Origin: Hippopus hippopus
Taxonomy: Eukaryota; Mollusca; Bivalvia; Cardiida; Cardiidae
DNA: 64,000 bases
Assembly (NCBI GenBank): GCA_946811185.2
Contig: OX328096.1
Span: forward strand, 52,590,252-52,654,251
Direction of reading: 5' to 3'
Shown: piece after piece, positions 34,201 to 46,968 of the stretch
How the letters are laid out: each line of letters opens with the position of its first letter
Numbering within the stretch: the stretch's first letter is position 1
Made by a program: the position numbers and the translations under genes
The notes under the pieces: model-generated
Seen by the model: only the letters and a program-made list of their open reading frames with translations
Databases searched by the model: none
What the model was told of the DNA's origin: nothing

Positions 34201-37200
34201 AAATCCAATTTGTCAAATAACAAAGGGCAGTAACTCCAAGAGTTCTAAGGACAGAATTATAAATCTTACGCACAGCACTCGGCCCCAATGTGATCTATCT
34301 GCATATGCAGTGTTAAGTTGATAGCTCTTATACTTTGAAAGTTACGCTCCAGACAAAAATCCAACATGTAAAATAACAAAGGGCAATAAATCCAAAAGTT
34401 TTAGGGACAGAGTTATGAATCTTATGCTCAGCACTTGGCCCCAATGTGATCTATCTGCATATGCAGTGTTAAATTGATAGCTCTTACACTTTGAAAGTTA
34501 TGCTCCAGACAAAAATCCAACATGTAAAATGGCAAAGGTCAAGAACTCGAAAAATAATGATGACAGAGCTATTGTTCCTGTACACAGCACTTGTCCTAAA
34601 TGTGATCTATCAGTATATGAAGTTTGCAGCAGATAGCATTTATATTTTGAAAGTTAATCTTTGGACAAAAATCCAACATGTAAAATAATGAAGGACAATC
34701 ACTCCAAAAGTAATGGTGACAGAGTCATGGATCTTGTGCACTGCACTTTTCCTCAGTGTGATCTATCTGCATATGAACTTTGAGGCCAATGGCCGGTATA
34801 CTTTGGAAGCTATGCTCCGGACAAATATCCAACATGCAACACAACAAAAGGCAATAACTCAAAAAATAGTGAAGACACAGCCATGGTTCTTGTGCACTGC
34901 ACTTCTCTTCAGTGTGATCTATCGGCATATGAAGTTTGCAGCAGGTAGCTTTTTATACTTTGGAAGGTGTGCTAAGGACAAAAATCCAACATGTATATTA
35001 ATAAAGGGCAATAACTCCAAAAATAATTACAACAGAGTTATAGATCTTGTGCACTACACTTCTCCTCAACATAATTGATCTGCGTATGAAGTTTGAAGCC
35101 AATGGCTCATATACTTTAGAAGTTATGCTCCGGACAAAAATCCAACATGTAAAATAACCAAAGGCAATAACCCCAAAAACAATGACAGCAGAGTTATGGA
35201 TCTTGTGCACTCCACTTCTTTTTAGTATGATCTATCAGCACATGATGTTTGAAAGCAATTGCTCATATACTTTGGAAGTTATGCTCCAGACAAAAATCCA
35301 ACATGTAAAATAACAAAGGGCAATAACTCCAAAAATAATGATGATAGACTTACGGATCTTGTGCACTGCACTTCTCCTCAATGTGATCTATAAGCAGATG
35401 AATTTTAAAGTTGATGGCTCTTATACTTTGGAAGTTATGCCCTAGACTAAAATCCAAAATTGATGACAACAGAGTTATGGATCATTTTCAGTCAGATACT
35501 CATGAAACTTGGTCAGAATGTCTGTCTTGATAGAATCTAAAACAAGTTTGAAATTGGGTCATGTGGGGTCAAAAAGTAGGTCACCAGGGCACATCTGTGA
35601 AAAAAAGCATGTGTGCACTCCAGAGACCACATTTTCAGCCTGATGCTCTTGAACCTCAATCAGGATGTTGGTCTTGATGATATCTTGGACAGCTTCAAAA
35701 TTGGATTATGTGGGGTCAAAAAGTAGGTCACGGGGCCAAATCTTAGAAAAATCTTGTTTGCACTCTACAGGCCACTCTTTCAGTCTGATACTCTTGGGAC
35801 TAGGTCAGAGAGTTTGTCTTGATATTATCTCAGACAAGTTTAAAAATTTGTCATGTTGGGCCAAAAAGTAAGTCATTTGGCCAAATCTTAGAAAAACCTT
35901 GTGTGCACTATAGAGGCCACATTTTCAGCCTGATACTCTTGAAACTTGGTCAGAATGTTTGAATTGATGATATCTCACTTAAGTTCAAAATTGAGTTATA
36001 TAGGGTAAAAAAGTAAGTCACTGAGGCAAATCTTAGAAAAAGCTTGTGTGCAGTCTAGAGGCCACTGTTTCAGCCTGATACTCTTGAAACTCAATCAAAA
36101 TGCTTGTCTTGATGATATCATGGACATGCTCGAAATTGGGTTATGTTGGGTCAAAAAGTAGGTTACTATGCCAAATCTTAGAAAAACCATGTATGCTTTA
36201 TAGAGGCCTTATTTTCAGCCTGATACTCTTGAAACTTGAGGAAAACGTTTGTCTTGTTGATACCTTGGACCCATTTGAAATTGGGTCATACTGGGTCAAG
36301 AAGTGGGTCATCGGGCCAAATCGTAGAAAAAAACCTTGTATGCACTGTAGAGGTCAGAATTTTACAGCCAACTACTCATGAAACTAATTCATAATAGTTG
36401 TCTTGATGATATCTCAAATATGTTTGAAATTAGGTCATGTTAGGTCAAAAAGTTGGTCACTTGGCCAAATCTTAGAAAAGCCTTTTGTGCACCGTAGAGG
36501 CCACATTATGAGCCTTATACTCACGAAACTTGGTCAGAAATGTTATAAATCTTATTGATATCTCTGACAAGTTACAAATAGGGTCACATCAGATTAAAAA
36601 GTAGGTCACTGGGCCAAATCTTTGAAAAACCTTGTGTGCAGTCTAGAGGCCAAATTTCAGCCTGATACTCTTGAAACTTGGTCAGAATGTTTGTCTTCTT
36701 GTTACCTAGGACAAGTAAGAAATTGAGTCACTTGGGGTAAAAAAGTAAATCACTTACACTCATGCGTTTTAGATCATTAAAATCAGGATCTCTTTAGCTT
36801 TTCAGCCCAAAATGACTGTACGTAGGTGAGCGCTGTAGGGCCAATGGCCCCCTTGTTGTCTTTTTTGAAATACACAGTTATTGAAATTTTGAAAGATTAC
36901 CATTGTTTAATGTAGAATCTTCACAACAGAGAACATCATTAGGAGTTGAGATTTGATATCACAACAAGGTCTGTAAGATGGAATAGAAGTTAGTGTTGTG
37001 TTAAAGAACTACCACACAGTAACAACTTACAACATAATATCATTGCTTAATACTGAGTGCTTGTTGCTTGAGTTCTTGACACACAGACATATTTGTACTT
37101 CTGCTTAAAGCTTGCAATTTAAAACTCTTCAAGATGTGTATTATTATATGAAGCTTATTACACAAAAAGGAATAAATAAGGTTAAAATACATGTACATAT

Positions 37201-37493
37201 ATGTGATGGTATTAGTTAACTGTAAGCTCTACCTATTGCAGTTTGTGTTGTTTTTTTTTTTCCTTGTAGAAATTCATCAACTTCATAAAGCTGAGATAAT
37301 GAAGGATATAGAGGAGAAACAGAAGCTGAAGGGCAAAATTGAGAGAAATTTTCTCCGCCTAAAGAACCGCCTGGACAAGTTGAAGAGAGATTATGAAGAT
37401 TCAAAACGGCACATTCCCACAAAACGCTATCTAGTCATGAAAGAAATTATCAAACCTCTGATCAGAGATGAGACACTAAAAGCAGATTTGTAG
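31177..37493 (+). CDS. Unidentified coiled-coil protein, complete three-exon gene
   Basis: Exons 31177-31234, 32866-33198 and 37270-37493 join with matching phases (1 and 1) and give 204 residues. I do not recognise the family. The protein is hydrophilic, Lys/Glu-rich and almost wholly helical. It starts MGKDKKDKHTGVGDVVENL. The middle exon has heptad-like stretches (LTREVTILEQRYKEVYKAVA) with five cysteines near residues 55-105. The last exon is a strongly charged coiled coil (KQKLKGKIERNFLRLKNRLD) with C-terminus LIRDETLKADL. Size and composition would fit a small structural, centrosomal or kinetochore-type component, but that is only a guess. Intron 2 (4 kb) holds a large family D array. 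It is divergent from CISD2 and convergent with the LRRC20-like gene. Confidence 0.75.
32866..33198 (+). CDS. Coiled-coil gene, middle exon
   Basis: Acceptor TGATTTCAG ends at 32865; donor GTAAGT starts at 33199. 333 nt gives two bases, 110 codons and one base. Fully open, charged and helical; base use is clearly different from the AT-rich repeats around it. Confidence 0.8.
33330..33530. mobile_element. Family B remnant in intron 2 of the coiled-coil gene
   Basis: ACAACCTGAGGAAATAGGC, then CATCTGCAAATACTATTGAT and GCAACTGTAATGAGTTAA; hairpin lost. Confidence 0.45.
33600..36862. mobile_element. Family D (pearl-like) element in intron 2 of the coiled-coil gene
   Basis: Roughly eleven ~156 bp units (CAAAAATCCAACATGTAAAA, CTTGTGCACTGCACTTCTCC) to about 35470, then eight ~147 bp units (TCAGCCTGATACTCTTGAAA, GGTCACTGGGCCAAATCTTA) to 36760, then the terminus GTAGGTGAGCGCTGTAGGGC followed by CAATGGCCCCCTTGTTG. 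The second unit is the reverse complement of the unit at 22975-24360. Confidence 0.7.
37270..37493 (+). CDS. Coiled-coil gene, last exon
   Basis: Long pyrimidine tract then CCTTGTAG ending at 37269; frame EIHQLHKAEIMKDIEEKQ to TAG at 37491-37493. Start at the ATG at 37191 is rejected because that part is the intron's T-rich tract. Confidence 0.8.
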
Positions 37494-37540
37494 TTTTATG
37501 CTTTAGGTACTGGAGCAATAGTACTTCATGAAATGAAGAC

Positions 37541-37546
37541 ATTAAA
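37541..37546 (+). terminator. Possible polyadenylation signal ATTAAA, coiled-coil gene
   Basis: Common variant hexamer 48 bases after the stop codon; no AATAAA nearby. Confidence 0.3.
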
Positions 37547-37582
37547 AGTTCAGTATTTTAGCAATTAGTCGCACAGGCTGTT

Positions 37583-37811
37583 TTAACTCTTTACCACTTG
37601 AGAAAAATGTAGACTTGTTTGAATTGAAAGCATTTGCAGACGATAATTTACATATTACTAATATGATGAAATTTGTCTTTGATAGGGTGTGAAACGTTGT
37701 GGGAAAAGGAGAAAATGCTGGTTTCCAGCATTTTCTCCTTTTCCCACAATGTTTTCAAAAGGCCACTACCTCGGGGTCGCTAAAAGTCAGGATTATGTGA
37801 GAAAGTGTTAA
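37583..37811. mobile_element. Family B MITE, 90 bases after the coiled-coil stop
   Basis: TTAACTCTTTACCACTTG to GTGAGAAAGTGTTAA; perfect hairpin about 37695-37752 with tip CTGGTTTCCAG. Confidence 0.85.
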
Positions 37812-37852
37812 TGCAAACAACTAATATGTACAACTTTGGTATTGACAAGCTG

Positions 37853-38310
37853 AACTCTTAGTCAAATAGGAAAAGTTTAAACTTTTTCCAACTGAATCCA
37901 TTTGCAGACTAAAAATGATAATTGCATCAAGTATTAGGATTTGTCTGTGAATGGACAGAAATATTGTAGAAGGAGAAAATGCTTTTTACCAGCATTTGCC
38001 CATTTCCCTACAATTGTTTCAAAGGCTGTCTTTCTGAAGGTCATTAAAACACAGGATTGTTTGATAGAGGGTTAAATCTTTACTCTTTTCGTCAAAATTT
38101 TAAACTTTTCATTATTGAAAGTATTTGCAGACAGTGATTGCAGCTCTAATGATGCAAGTAGACATGGAAGAATAGAATCTCCACTCTTTCTACTCAACTT
38201 CATGGAAAAGAAGCAAGTGCTATCAGCATTTTCTCTTTGTTTTGCACAATATTTTCAAAAGCTTTCTCTAGGGTCATATATACATGGGATTGTCTAGTAA
38301 AAGGCTAAAA
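37853..38310. mobile_element. Two adjoining family B copies
   Basis: 37853-38075 (AACTCTTAGTCAAATAGG to GATAGAGGGTTAA) and 38076-38310 (CTTTACTCTTTTCGTC to GTCTAGTAAAAGGCTAAA). Hairpins are partly decayed. Confidence 0.6.
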
Positions 38311-39439
38311 AACAAAATACACTTGAATGAAAGGATTCTTTCAATGGCAAACTTGTTGGAAAGGAACAGCATTTTATGTTGTATTGACCTGTACCTTGTA
38401 TTTGGCTTGCACTAATAATCATATACATTTGATTCAAACAAAAACCGTCGTATTGCATCTTTGAAGACTGACAAGAGAGCATTTGCAAAATCTCCATATA
38501 CAGATAAAACTCACAATTTGAAGAAGATTATGATGTCTTCTGCTTTTTATTGCCAAACATTGATTGCTATAGACTAACTTTCTTGCCAAAAAGTCTTGGT
38601 TTTCTTATTATCTGAGTTATAATTATTTTCATCCCATTTAACTGCATGTACTTAGTTTTATACTTTATTTTTCTACAATATTTTTTTCTGTTTGTTCCTC
38701 ATTATTCTGGGCATAATGTATTTTGCTGCATTGTAGCATGATTTATATACATGTACATGTATTTGGATGTTTTTATCTAGTGGTACACAATCGTTCCCTC
38801 AAAACAGTTGCCAGATCAAGGGTTATGTATGTTACCAAAAACAGCAGAGAAACTGAAGAATGGAAAAGAAACTGTTACATCAACTTGAACACAACAAAAC
38901 TTTTTGACCATCTACCACACAATTTATAATGACCCTAGGGAATAGAGCTTTTGAAAACATTGTCTTCTGGTAAAGATATAATATACATGTAAATCATAGT
39001 AATCTTGTCAGTATATGAGAACTTAGGTAAAGTAAAGGAATATTTTTGGACCTGCATTTGACAGCTTTTCTGGAGCATTACAAGCATTTTATTCTTTTCC
39101 CACCAAGTTTCTCGGATATTATTTTTTTGTAGCACCAGGTTCATTTATATTACTGTAATGGATTACATGTATGTATATTTTCAAAAAATAATTATTGATC
39201 TGTTTAGACAAACATGTTTCAAATAGTTGTGAGTTGTATATAACCTGGAAATGTATAGTAATCGAATATTCTGTACATGAATCAAATACTTTCTCCAATC
39301 TTCAATTTTTGGGACTCTTTGTGAAGAAAAAGATTTGACATGTACTGGTAGTCTGAAAACATAATAGGGGAAAAGAGCAACCAATTGTCACATGTACCGG
39401 TAATTGCTTCTTTTTGTCACAAACTTTTTCTCATATTTT

Positions 39440-39671
39440 TTAACCCTTAACTGCACGGCAAAATTCTAGACTTAATTACAAGCATTTACAGACATCCAAA
39501 TAAATGTGACTCAAAAATTGAATTTTGTCTTTTGAAGGGAGAAAACATTCTGGGACAAGGAGAAAATGCTGGTAACTAGCATTTTCTCCTTTTCCTTAAA
39601 TGTTGACAAAGCTTTTTTTTTTTTGTTTTTTTTTCTGGTCGTTTAAATTCAGGATTGTTTCTTAAAGGGTT
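39440..39671. mobile_element. Family B MITE
   Basis: TTAACCCTTAACTGCACGG to GTTTCTTAAAGGGTTA; hairpin AAGGAGAAAATGCTGGTAAC and partner near 39558-39592. Confidence 0.75.
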
Positions 39672-40183
39672 ACACTGGCAATTTTCTCTCTGACAGCCAA
39701 ATATTTCTTGTTTGTGTCACTTGCTGCACATATCTACTTGTGTACTATTTTTGTTACAGCAGGCCACTCTTGAAAACAATGTGGATACAGGAAAAATTGC
39801 TTGTCGTAGGTACAAAATTATGTCACCACAATGCTTTACTTGTTTTAGTGTAAATTTATGTTGGTTCTCAATTTTAAAGGATGTTCAGAAAAGTTCTAAT
39901 ACAAATTAGGTTCAGAAGTTGATGAGTCAGAGTCAGTGCAATGTTTTGAAAATAATCTTTAAGGTTCTAGTCATTGATTATTATGGAAACACAAGAACAC
40001 AAGAATAAATGGGGTTTTGATTGTGAAATAGAATGAATACCGGTAGGTTTTATACTGTATTTCAGTTGTTTTTGTATTTTTTATTGACCTGTATAACAAT
40101 GGAAACAAACAGTTTGATGGACAGGGCATGTGACATGTGTTATTGATGTTTGTACACAGCTGGTAAAAATCAAAGCTCATGTA

Positions 40184-40411
40184 AACCCTTTACCAGACAA
40201 TAAAATTTTTAGCCTCGTCCAAATGGAAAGCGTATGCAGACTACAATTTTAATGTGGCTCAAATGGTGCAATTTTTCTTTGATAAGGTAGAAAACATTGT
40301 GAGAAAAGGAGAAAATGCTGGTCAACAGCATTTCCTACTTTTCCCACAATGTTTTCAAAAGTCCTTTTTCCCAGGGTCGTTTAAAGTTGGAATTGTGCAG
40401 TAAAGCGTTAA
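40184..40411. mobile_element. Family B MITE
   Basis: AACCCTTTACCAGACAATAA to GCAGTAAAGCGTTAA; very close in sequence to the copy at 50-271, including the AGACAA ends. Confidence 0.75.
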
Positions 40412-40490
40412 TAAACAATTCCATTTTAAAACCACTTTGCAAGACCAGCTATCTGATTGGTCAAGAAGAAATGTCTTGGCCAATCAGAAT

Positions 40491-40890
40491 TTCCATGCTC
40501 TGGCAGAAGGTGGTTTAATGCATCTGCCTAATGTATCATACCAAGTAAGTCATTCCAAAATTATGGATCCATAAAAGCCATCTAGTCCATAGGCGCTCGC
40601 TTTCCTTGTCTTTTACTTTTATATCTTAGCTCTTCTATTTCTGCATATCTTAAATACTAGTATTTAAGATATGCAGAAATAGAAGAGCTAAGATATAAAA
40701 GTAAAAGACAAGGAAACCGAGCGCCTATGATCTAGTCTAACAATAGACTGGATCTTGTGATAATATTGTCCTTTGCCGTGCAGAAAATTTACAAATAGCT
40801 GAAAGTTGCAACCCATATCTGCACATAAGGCTGATAAGGGTTGATACTTTTGGGAGATACATTAAGCCCCCTTTTCACAGTGCATGGCTC
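40491..40890. mobile_element. Family A MITE interrupted by a palindromic insertion
   Basis: Ends TTCCATGCTCTGG and CACAGTGCATGGCTC; the middle is split by the 142 bp palindrome at 40588-40729. Confidence 0.75.
40588..40729. mobile_element. 142 bp near-perfect palindrome with 8 bp target duplication
   Basis: Arms of 71 bp with a single mismatch and no loop (centre AAATACTAGTATTT); ends CATAGGCGCTCG / CGAGCGCCTATG. ATCTAGTC is present at 40580-40587 and 40730-40737. 8 bp duplications point to hAT or P-type transposition. Inserted in a family A copy. Confidence 0.85.
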
Positions 40891-41270
40891 ATTTTTTTTG
40901 AATCTGTAAAAGTTGATGAATGCTTACTCCTGTCTTCCTTTTTTTTTTTTGCCCAATTTTATACCTTTTTTTTTTATGTAAATACATTAGTTTTCTATCC
41001 AGCTTTCAATCTGATTCTATTGATTTCTATAGGAAGGAAATAAAAAAGTGGATGAAAATTCTGTAAAACTTCTCCATGATACTTGGTGGTAACTGTTGAT
41101 GTACATTTATTTGTTACTTTTTTTTGTGCAAACTGTGCTTAAAGAAATGTTGATTATTTAATTATACCACTTTCATAAAGTGCCTTTTCAAGCATGCAGT
41201 GTGATTTGTAATGTCAATATTGGGTGTTTTCATGCAATATCACTGTGATGAGCTCTTATATTTTTGTTTT

Positions 41271-42744
41271 TAGCTCAGCTGAGCACAAAGTGCTCAGGAT
41301 GAGCTATTGTGATCACTCACCGTCCGTCGGGGTCCGTCGTCCGTCCTTTCACATTTTTTGTTTACACTCTAGCATCTACAAATATTAACCAATCAGCACC
41401 AAACTTGGTCAAAATAAATATGACCATAAGATCTCGGATGAGTTCGATTATGGGTCTAATCGGACCAGAACAACTGGAGTTATTTGCCCTTGAATTAGAA
41501 AAATTGCTATATTTGACTTTGTTTACACTTTAGCATCTACAAGTATCAACCAATCAGCACCAAACTTGGTCAAAATATATATGACCATAAGATCTCGGAT
41601 GAATTTGATAATGGGTCTAATCGGACCAGAACGACTGGAGTTGTTTGCCCTTGAATTAGAAAAATTGCTATATTTGACAGTTTACACTCTAGCATCTACA
41701 ATTTTTAACCAATCAGCACCAAACTTGGTCAAGATATATATGACCATAAGATCTCGGATGAGTTCGATAATGGGTCTAATCGGATTAGAACAACTGGAGT
41801 TATTTGCCCTTGAATTAGAAAGTTCTATAGAATAGTTCTTTGTCCGGACCATAACTTTGTCATCTCCAGTCTGATTGACTTGAAATTTGGCATTTGTGTT
41901 TGTAGCAATAACACGGAGTGCAATGTGAAAGAACCATAACTCTACTTGGTACTGTCTATGAGTTTTTTCCCTTTGATCGTCATTTTTACAGCATTTTCTG
42001 CTTGTCCGGAATATAACTTAGTCATCTCTAGCCTGAACATCTTCAAATTTGGTATGCATGATTGTTGAAAAATCACAGAGTGCAGTGCACAAGAAACATA
42101 ACTCTTCCTAGCACAAATTTTGAGTTATTTCCCCTTTTACCTTCATTTTTATAGCATTTCTTGCTTGTCTGGAGCAAAACTTTGTCATCTTAAGTAGGAA
42201 TGACTTGAAATATGGTATGCTTATTTGTTGCAATATTTGGAAGTGCAGTGCACAAGAAATGTAACTCTACCTTGTGCTGTCTGAGTTATTTCCCTTCGAT
42301 GGTCATTTTTACAGCATTTAGTGCTTGTCCGGAATATAACTTTGTTATCTCAAGTCGGAACGACTTCAAACTTGGTATGCATGTTTGTTGCAATATTACC
42401 GAGTACTGTGCGCAAGAACAATAACTCTACCTAGCGCTGATTTTGAGTAATTCCACTTTGATCTTCATTTTTACAATATTTCTTGCTTGTCAGGAATGGA
42501 ACTTTGAATTCTCAAGTCAAATTGACTTGAGACTTGGTAAACATGTTTGTTGCATTACCTGCCCTTTGCAATTATTATACCTCCTTGACAACTGGCAGTG
42601 GGACGGGCATATCTTGCGACATTTTGCCGCTCTTGTTTCATTATCATTTGGCCTTGAACCTCAATATTTGGTATTTATCTTCATTGTAGACCTTTACTGC
42701 TTAGTACTCAGGTGAGCGATATAGGACCATCATGGTCCTCTTGT
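41271..42744. mobile_element. Family D (pearl-like) element
   Basis: Begins TAGCTCAGCTGAGCACAAAG with GTCCGTCGTCCGTCC, then three ~159 bp units (TTTACACTCTAGCATCTACA, TGGGTCTAATCGGACCAG), about five ~165 bp units (GCTTGTCCGGAATATAACTT) and terminus CTCAGGTGAGCGATATAGG followed by ACCATCATGGTCCTCTTGTT. Confidence 0.75.
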
Positions 42745-43009
42745 TTACTTGTTTAAGATACTAGATCAGCCTGTTGTTTATAGTGATAGGCACTGTGAAA
42801 TTGAATGTAAGACAACAGCAGTGATATTACAATATTGAAAGAATCTTCTATGCAAACTGGTAACTGCAGTATGTTGTCTGATCAGATATTTTCATATCCT
42901 ATCTTTGTTGTGTTAAACTTCCTGAAATAATGTGATAATATTTTTGCCATTACATGTATTGATGTTGTAGTAAATTCCAGAACAATGAATTCTGAAGTCA
43001 TTTTCCTCC

Positions 43010-43231
43010 TAACTCTTTATCTCACAATCCATATTTGAATGACCGTGAAAGAGAAGGCTTTTGAAAACATTGTGGAAAAAGGAGAAAATGCTGGTAACCA
43101 GCATTTTTTCCCTTTCCTGCAATGTCTTCAACGCTATCAGAGACAGAATCATTAGCCTACGTTTAATTTGTCATCTGCAAATGCTGTCAGTTTGGTCCAA
43201 TGCAAAATTTTGTTGTTTGGTAAAGAGTTAA
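43010..43231. mobile_element. Family B MITE
   Basis: TAACTCTTTATCTCACAATC to GTTTGGTAAAGAGTTAA; hairpin AAAAAGGAGAAAATGCTGGT and partner. Confidence 0.8.
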
Positions 43232-44298
43232 AATTTGACAGTGAAGGTTATGTTATACATTAGCCAAGAGAGACACAATATTCAGTGAGGAAGAAAGCTA
43301 TTTTTATGCAGTAAAGAAAGCATTGTTGAAACAGGGTTAGCTGCTTGCAGGAAACAATCCCAACATTTCCCACAATGTTTTCAAAATTGTTTCCCTGGAG
43401 ACAGTGTAAAGAGTTATCAAGGAAAATGAAATACATGTATGTACATTCACTTATATTTCTGTGTGACTTCTAACAAACACTTTTTTGTATCTTGCAGCAG
43501 ACCACTTATGAAATGTAGCAAAAAGAGAGATTGCATGTAACAAGCAATTTCTCATTTTGCCAGAATGTTTCTTATGTAATTGTGGATTAATCCTTACTTT
43601 TTATTGATTATGGGTATTTTACAACGAAATTTTTTCATGGTTGTCAGCTGCAATTTTTTTCTCAGGAAGAAATTTGTTGGGAGAAGTTTAAAGTGCCTTA
43701 CAACCATTTAAACATATCTGATATAGTGGATTCAAGAATGTGTATCCTTTGTATACTTCTAACAAAGGTTAGAAAAATGTGGAAAAAGGAGAAGTTTTTT
43801 TTTTTTAATTTTTGTACAATGTTCTCAAAAGCCTTCCTCCTTAAGTAGTTATAATGCAAGAGAATTTGTTGAAGAGTTTAAGGGCATATTGAAATTACTT
43901 TTAGGCACAGTGTACTTCCTGTACATTCTGATCTGAGGTCTTCTCTGTTGGCTACTTTATCTGAATTCTGAATGAAACAACGTTGAAATAGTATTACAGC
44001 AGCTGCTGCTTTTCTATATTGAGGAGGTTAGGTTCATTAATTCAGCACTCTAATGGTTTAAGTAGACCCATTTTATTGCAGCAGCAGGGGGAAACAGAGT
44101 AATTTATCATGGACTGTTTCTGTTTTTTGACATTCACCAAAGTTTGTGTATTCATGGACAGTATCAAAGTATGTTTTGTTGACTGTATTACATACCTTTA
44201 AAACAAGAGTACAATATCTAAATGGGTTAAAAGCATTCAGATCCAAGATCATGGGTGCAAATTCTACCCGGTTTACTTCGATTTACTTTTCCTTCTGT

Positions 44299-44475
44299 TA
44301 ATCCTTTACCTAACAATCCCAAGTTTTAACGACCCTGACAAGAACAGCATTGGAAAACATTGTGAGAATTTTTTCTACCATTTCAAAGATGAATCTTTTC
44401 TTTTGAAGTACCTTTCAGTCATTGTTTGAAAACACTTTCAGTTTGTCTAAAATTTTGTCATTTTGTAAAGGTTTT
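44299..44475. mobile_element. Family B MITE with deleted hairpin
   Basis: TTAATCCTTTACCTAACAAT to GTCATTTTGTAAAGGTTTTAA; the hairpin is reduced to one arm stub (ACATTGTGAGAATTTTTTCT). Confidence 0.6.
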
Positions 44476-45731
44476 AATTACATGACTTTTTTGCTTAGTT
44501 TCCAGTGTCAAGACAGAGGTGAAATTAATCTGAGACTGATCTGTGTTTTTAATGTCTTCTTGCTTGCCCGTGGCACAATTCCCACAAAAAATATTTAGAT
44601 GGTCTTTTTGAAATATTTGTTCCAAAACAAGTGGTGAAACCATACTTCTTTGAACCATGTGTATTTTGTAGATCTGCCATGTTTATTGTTTTGAGCTTTA
44701 TTAGCAGGGTGTGTTTATACAATATACTTTTGTTTATTACATTTTTATGTTACTCTATTAAACACTTAATACAAATAGTCCATGTTATCATGTACTTGCC
44801 TTTAATCCTTATTTAGATATCTTTTGTCTTACATGGAACTTGTATGTGGTGGGCTATGGAAGTTTCTCAGGGAGTTATAACCCACTCATTTCGCTGCAAG
44901 ATTTATAATTTCAAAGTAAAATGTTAGTCCCTGCATTCACTGCTCACCCTCAGTTTTCTACATGTAAAAGTGTATTTTAAATTTCTTACACCTTTCCCAA
45001 ACAACTGTCTTCAGATCCTTTGAAACTGAAGGCATCTGCATGTGACAATTTGAAAATCGATACTAATGAGCTAAAGTTCTCTGATTGGATAGGAAACATT
45101 GTGGTAAAAAGAGAAAATGCTGAACACAAACCTTTCAGAGTAATACTGCCAATGTGATGAACATAGTGTTATACCCTAGAAATAAATCAGGGGATACAAA
45201 CTTCATGACGTTCACAAAATAAAGTAAACAAGTATGTAGAATCTAGCATAAGTTGGCTTTTTAAGGAAGTTTTATGAAAGGAGTTGAGAAAAATGTTCAT
45301 AAGCAAGCCTGAATCAGCCTTTGGCAAGTTAAACAAAATTTTGCTCAGAAAACCGACAAAAGTCAGATTCTTTGGGAAAAGTTTGAAGGAATGCAAAATA
45401 TCTGTATTCGACTAATAACTTGAAAAACATTGCTGGGATAGGAGTAATACCTTGTGCCAAGCAATTTCTGTTTCCCTCATGTCTCCACAAGCAGGCTTTA
45501 GCCATATTTTCATGGTAATGAGCTCAAACATTCTTTGAAGAAACTTTTAGATTTTTGCCTTGTTAAAATTGACTTCAATACCTATTCTCTCCGCATGCTT
45601 CTAGCCTTCACCTTCCCAAGCTTTGGTTTGTGTAAAATATTCAACCATAAAACGCTTAACGCAGCTTTATTTTTTTTTGCTGCCAACTTTAGACTAACTC
45701 TACAAGCAGAGAGCCTGGCAACTGTATTTAT

Positions 45732-45967
45732 GTGCCATGCTATGGCAAAAGGGGCCTTAATGCATCTCCATGATGCATCATACTCAGGAAGTCGTCATAT
45801 AATTATGGTTCCATGACATCCATTATGTCTAGCAACCGACCAAATCCTGAGGTGGAATGATCTTTGGCCATGTTGAAAATTAACAAAAAGCCAAATATTT
45901 CAACAGATTAGCCTGCGCAGTGTGTACAGGCTGACTTGGGTAGATCCCCTTTTCACAAAACATGTCC
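45732..45967. mobile_element. Family A MITE, diverged
   Basis: GTGCCATGCTATGGCAAAAG left end, TTAATGCATCTCC, hairpin remnant AGCCTGCGCAGTGTG; right end decayed (CACAAAACATGTCC). Confidence 0.65.
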
Positions 45968-46014
45968 GATGTGTACATGCCTTGATTATATATGCATAGG
46001 CATTTTTTACATTT

Positions 46015-46420
46015 AACCCTTTACCACAAGATCCTGAGTTTTAACAACCCTGAAAGATGAGGCTTTTGAAAACATTGTGGGAAAAGGAGAAAAGTCTGGT
46101 AACCAGCATTTTCTCACAATGTTTTCTATTCTGTCAAAGAAACAAATCATTGTTTGTGCCAATTTATAACCTTTAAGACATTACTTATCTCTTTACTAGA
46201 CAACAAACTGTTTGACTTGTCCAAATTGATAGTATTTTTAGAGTACAAATAATAAGGTGGATCAAATTCCTGTATTTGTCTATGAAAGGGTAGAAAGCAT
46301 TGCGGGAAAAGGAGTAAATGCTGTTTACCAGTATTTTCTCTGTTGCTCATAATGTTTTCAACAACAGCTTTATAACTCAGAGCCATTAAAACCTCAGAAT
46401 TCTTTGATAAAGGATTACAG
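46015..46420. mobile_element. Two adjoining family B copies
   Basis: 46015-46180 starts TTAACCCTTTACCACAAGAT and lacks its right end; 46188-46420 runs CTCTTTACTAGACAAC to GATAAAGGATTA with a weakened hairpin. Confidence 0.65.
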
Positions 46421-46449
46421 AAGCATGTTATGGAATGACCAATATCCTC

Positions 46450-46676
46450 TTAACCTTTTATCACACAAGCCCGAATTTTAACAACCCTAAAGAAGAAAGC
46501 CATTAAAAAAGTTTTTGAAAAAGTAGAAATTGCTGGTAACCAGCATTTTCTCTTTTTCCCACAATGTTTTCTGCCCTGTTAAGACAAATAGCATCCATTG
46601 ACTCATATTTAGATTTTTGTCCGCAATTGCTTCAAATTAGTCAAGTCGCAGATTTTGTTGTTTAGGAAAGAGTTAA
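46450..46676. mobile_element. Family B MITE
   Basis: TTAACCTTTTATCACACAAG to GTTTAGGAAAGAGTTAA; hairpin tip CTGGTAACCAG. Confidence 0.75.
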
Positions 46677-46968
46677 CACGGTCCTGCTTATGTAGAAATA
46701 AAAATACATGTATACCCACAGTTTAGAGAGAATACTGATGCCTACCTAGACTGAGGAAAAGAAATACTATGTAGCACAGATGAAAGCATAAACAAATACA
46801 GCTTTAATAAAACAACTTTTAATTTATCTAAAACTAATATGCATGATTGTAAAACATTCCTTGTAGAAAATAACAACAAATAAATACTGTACATCACATG
46901 AGCACCAAAGCAGTATGGGGTATTTCACATGAAATTTTAGTTATATGAAACATTCCATTAGACATATT

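Noticed and set aside
34713..35078. 121-codon frame, and neighbouring frames from 34019 to 35210
   Set aside because: They lie in the ~156 bp tandem array and repeat with its period; no domain.
41309..42715. Frames of 70-90 codons
   Set aside because: They read through family D tandem units; the repeated peptide (GLIGPEQLELFALELEKLLY) follows the DNA repeat.
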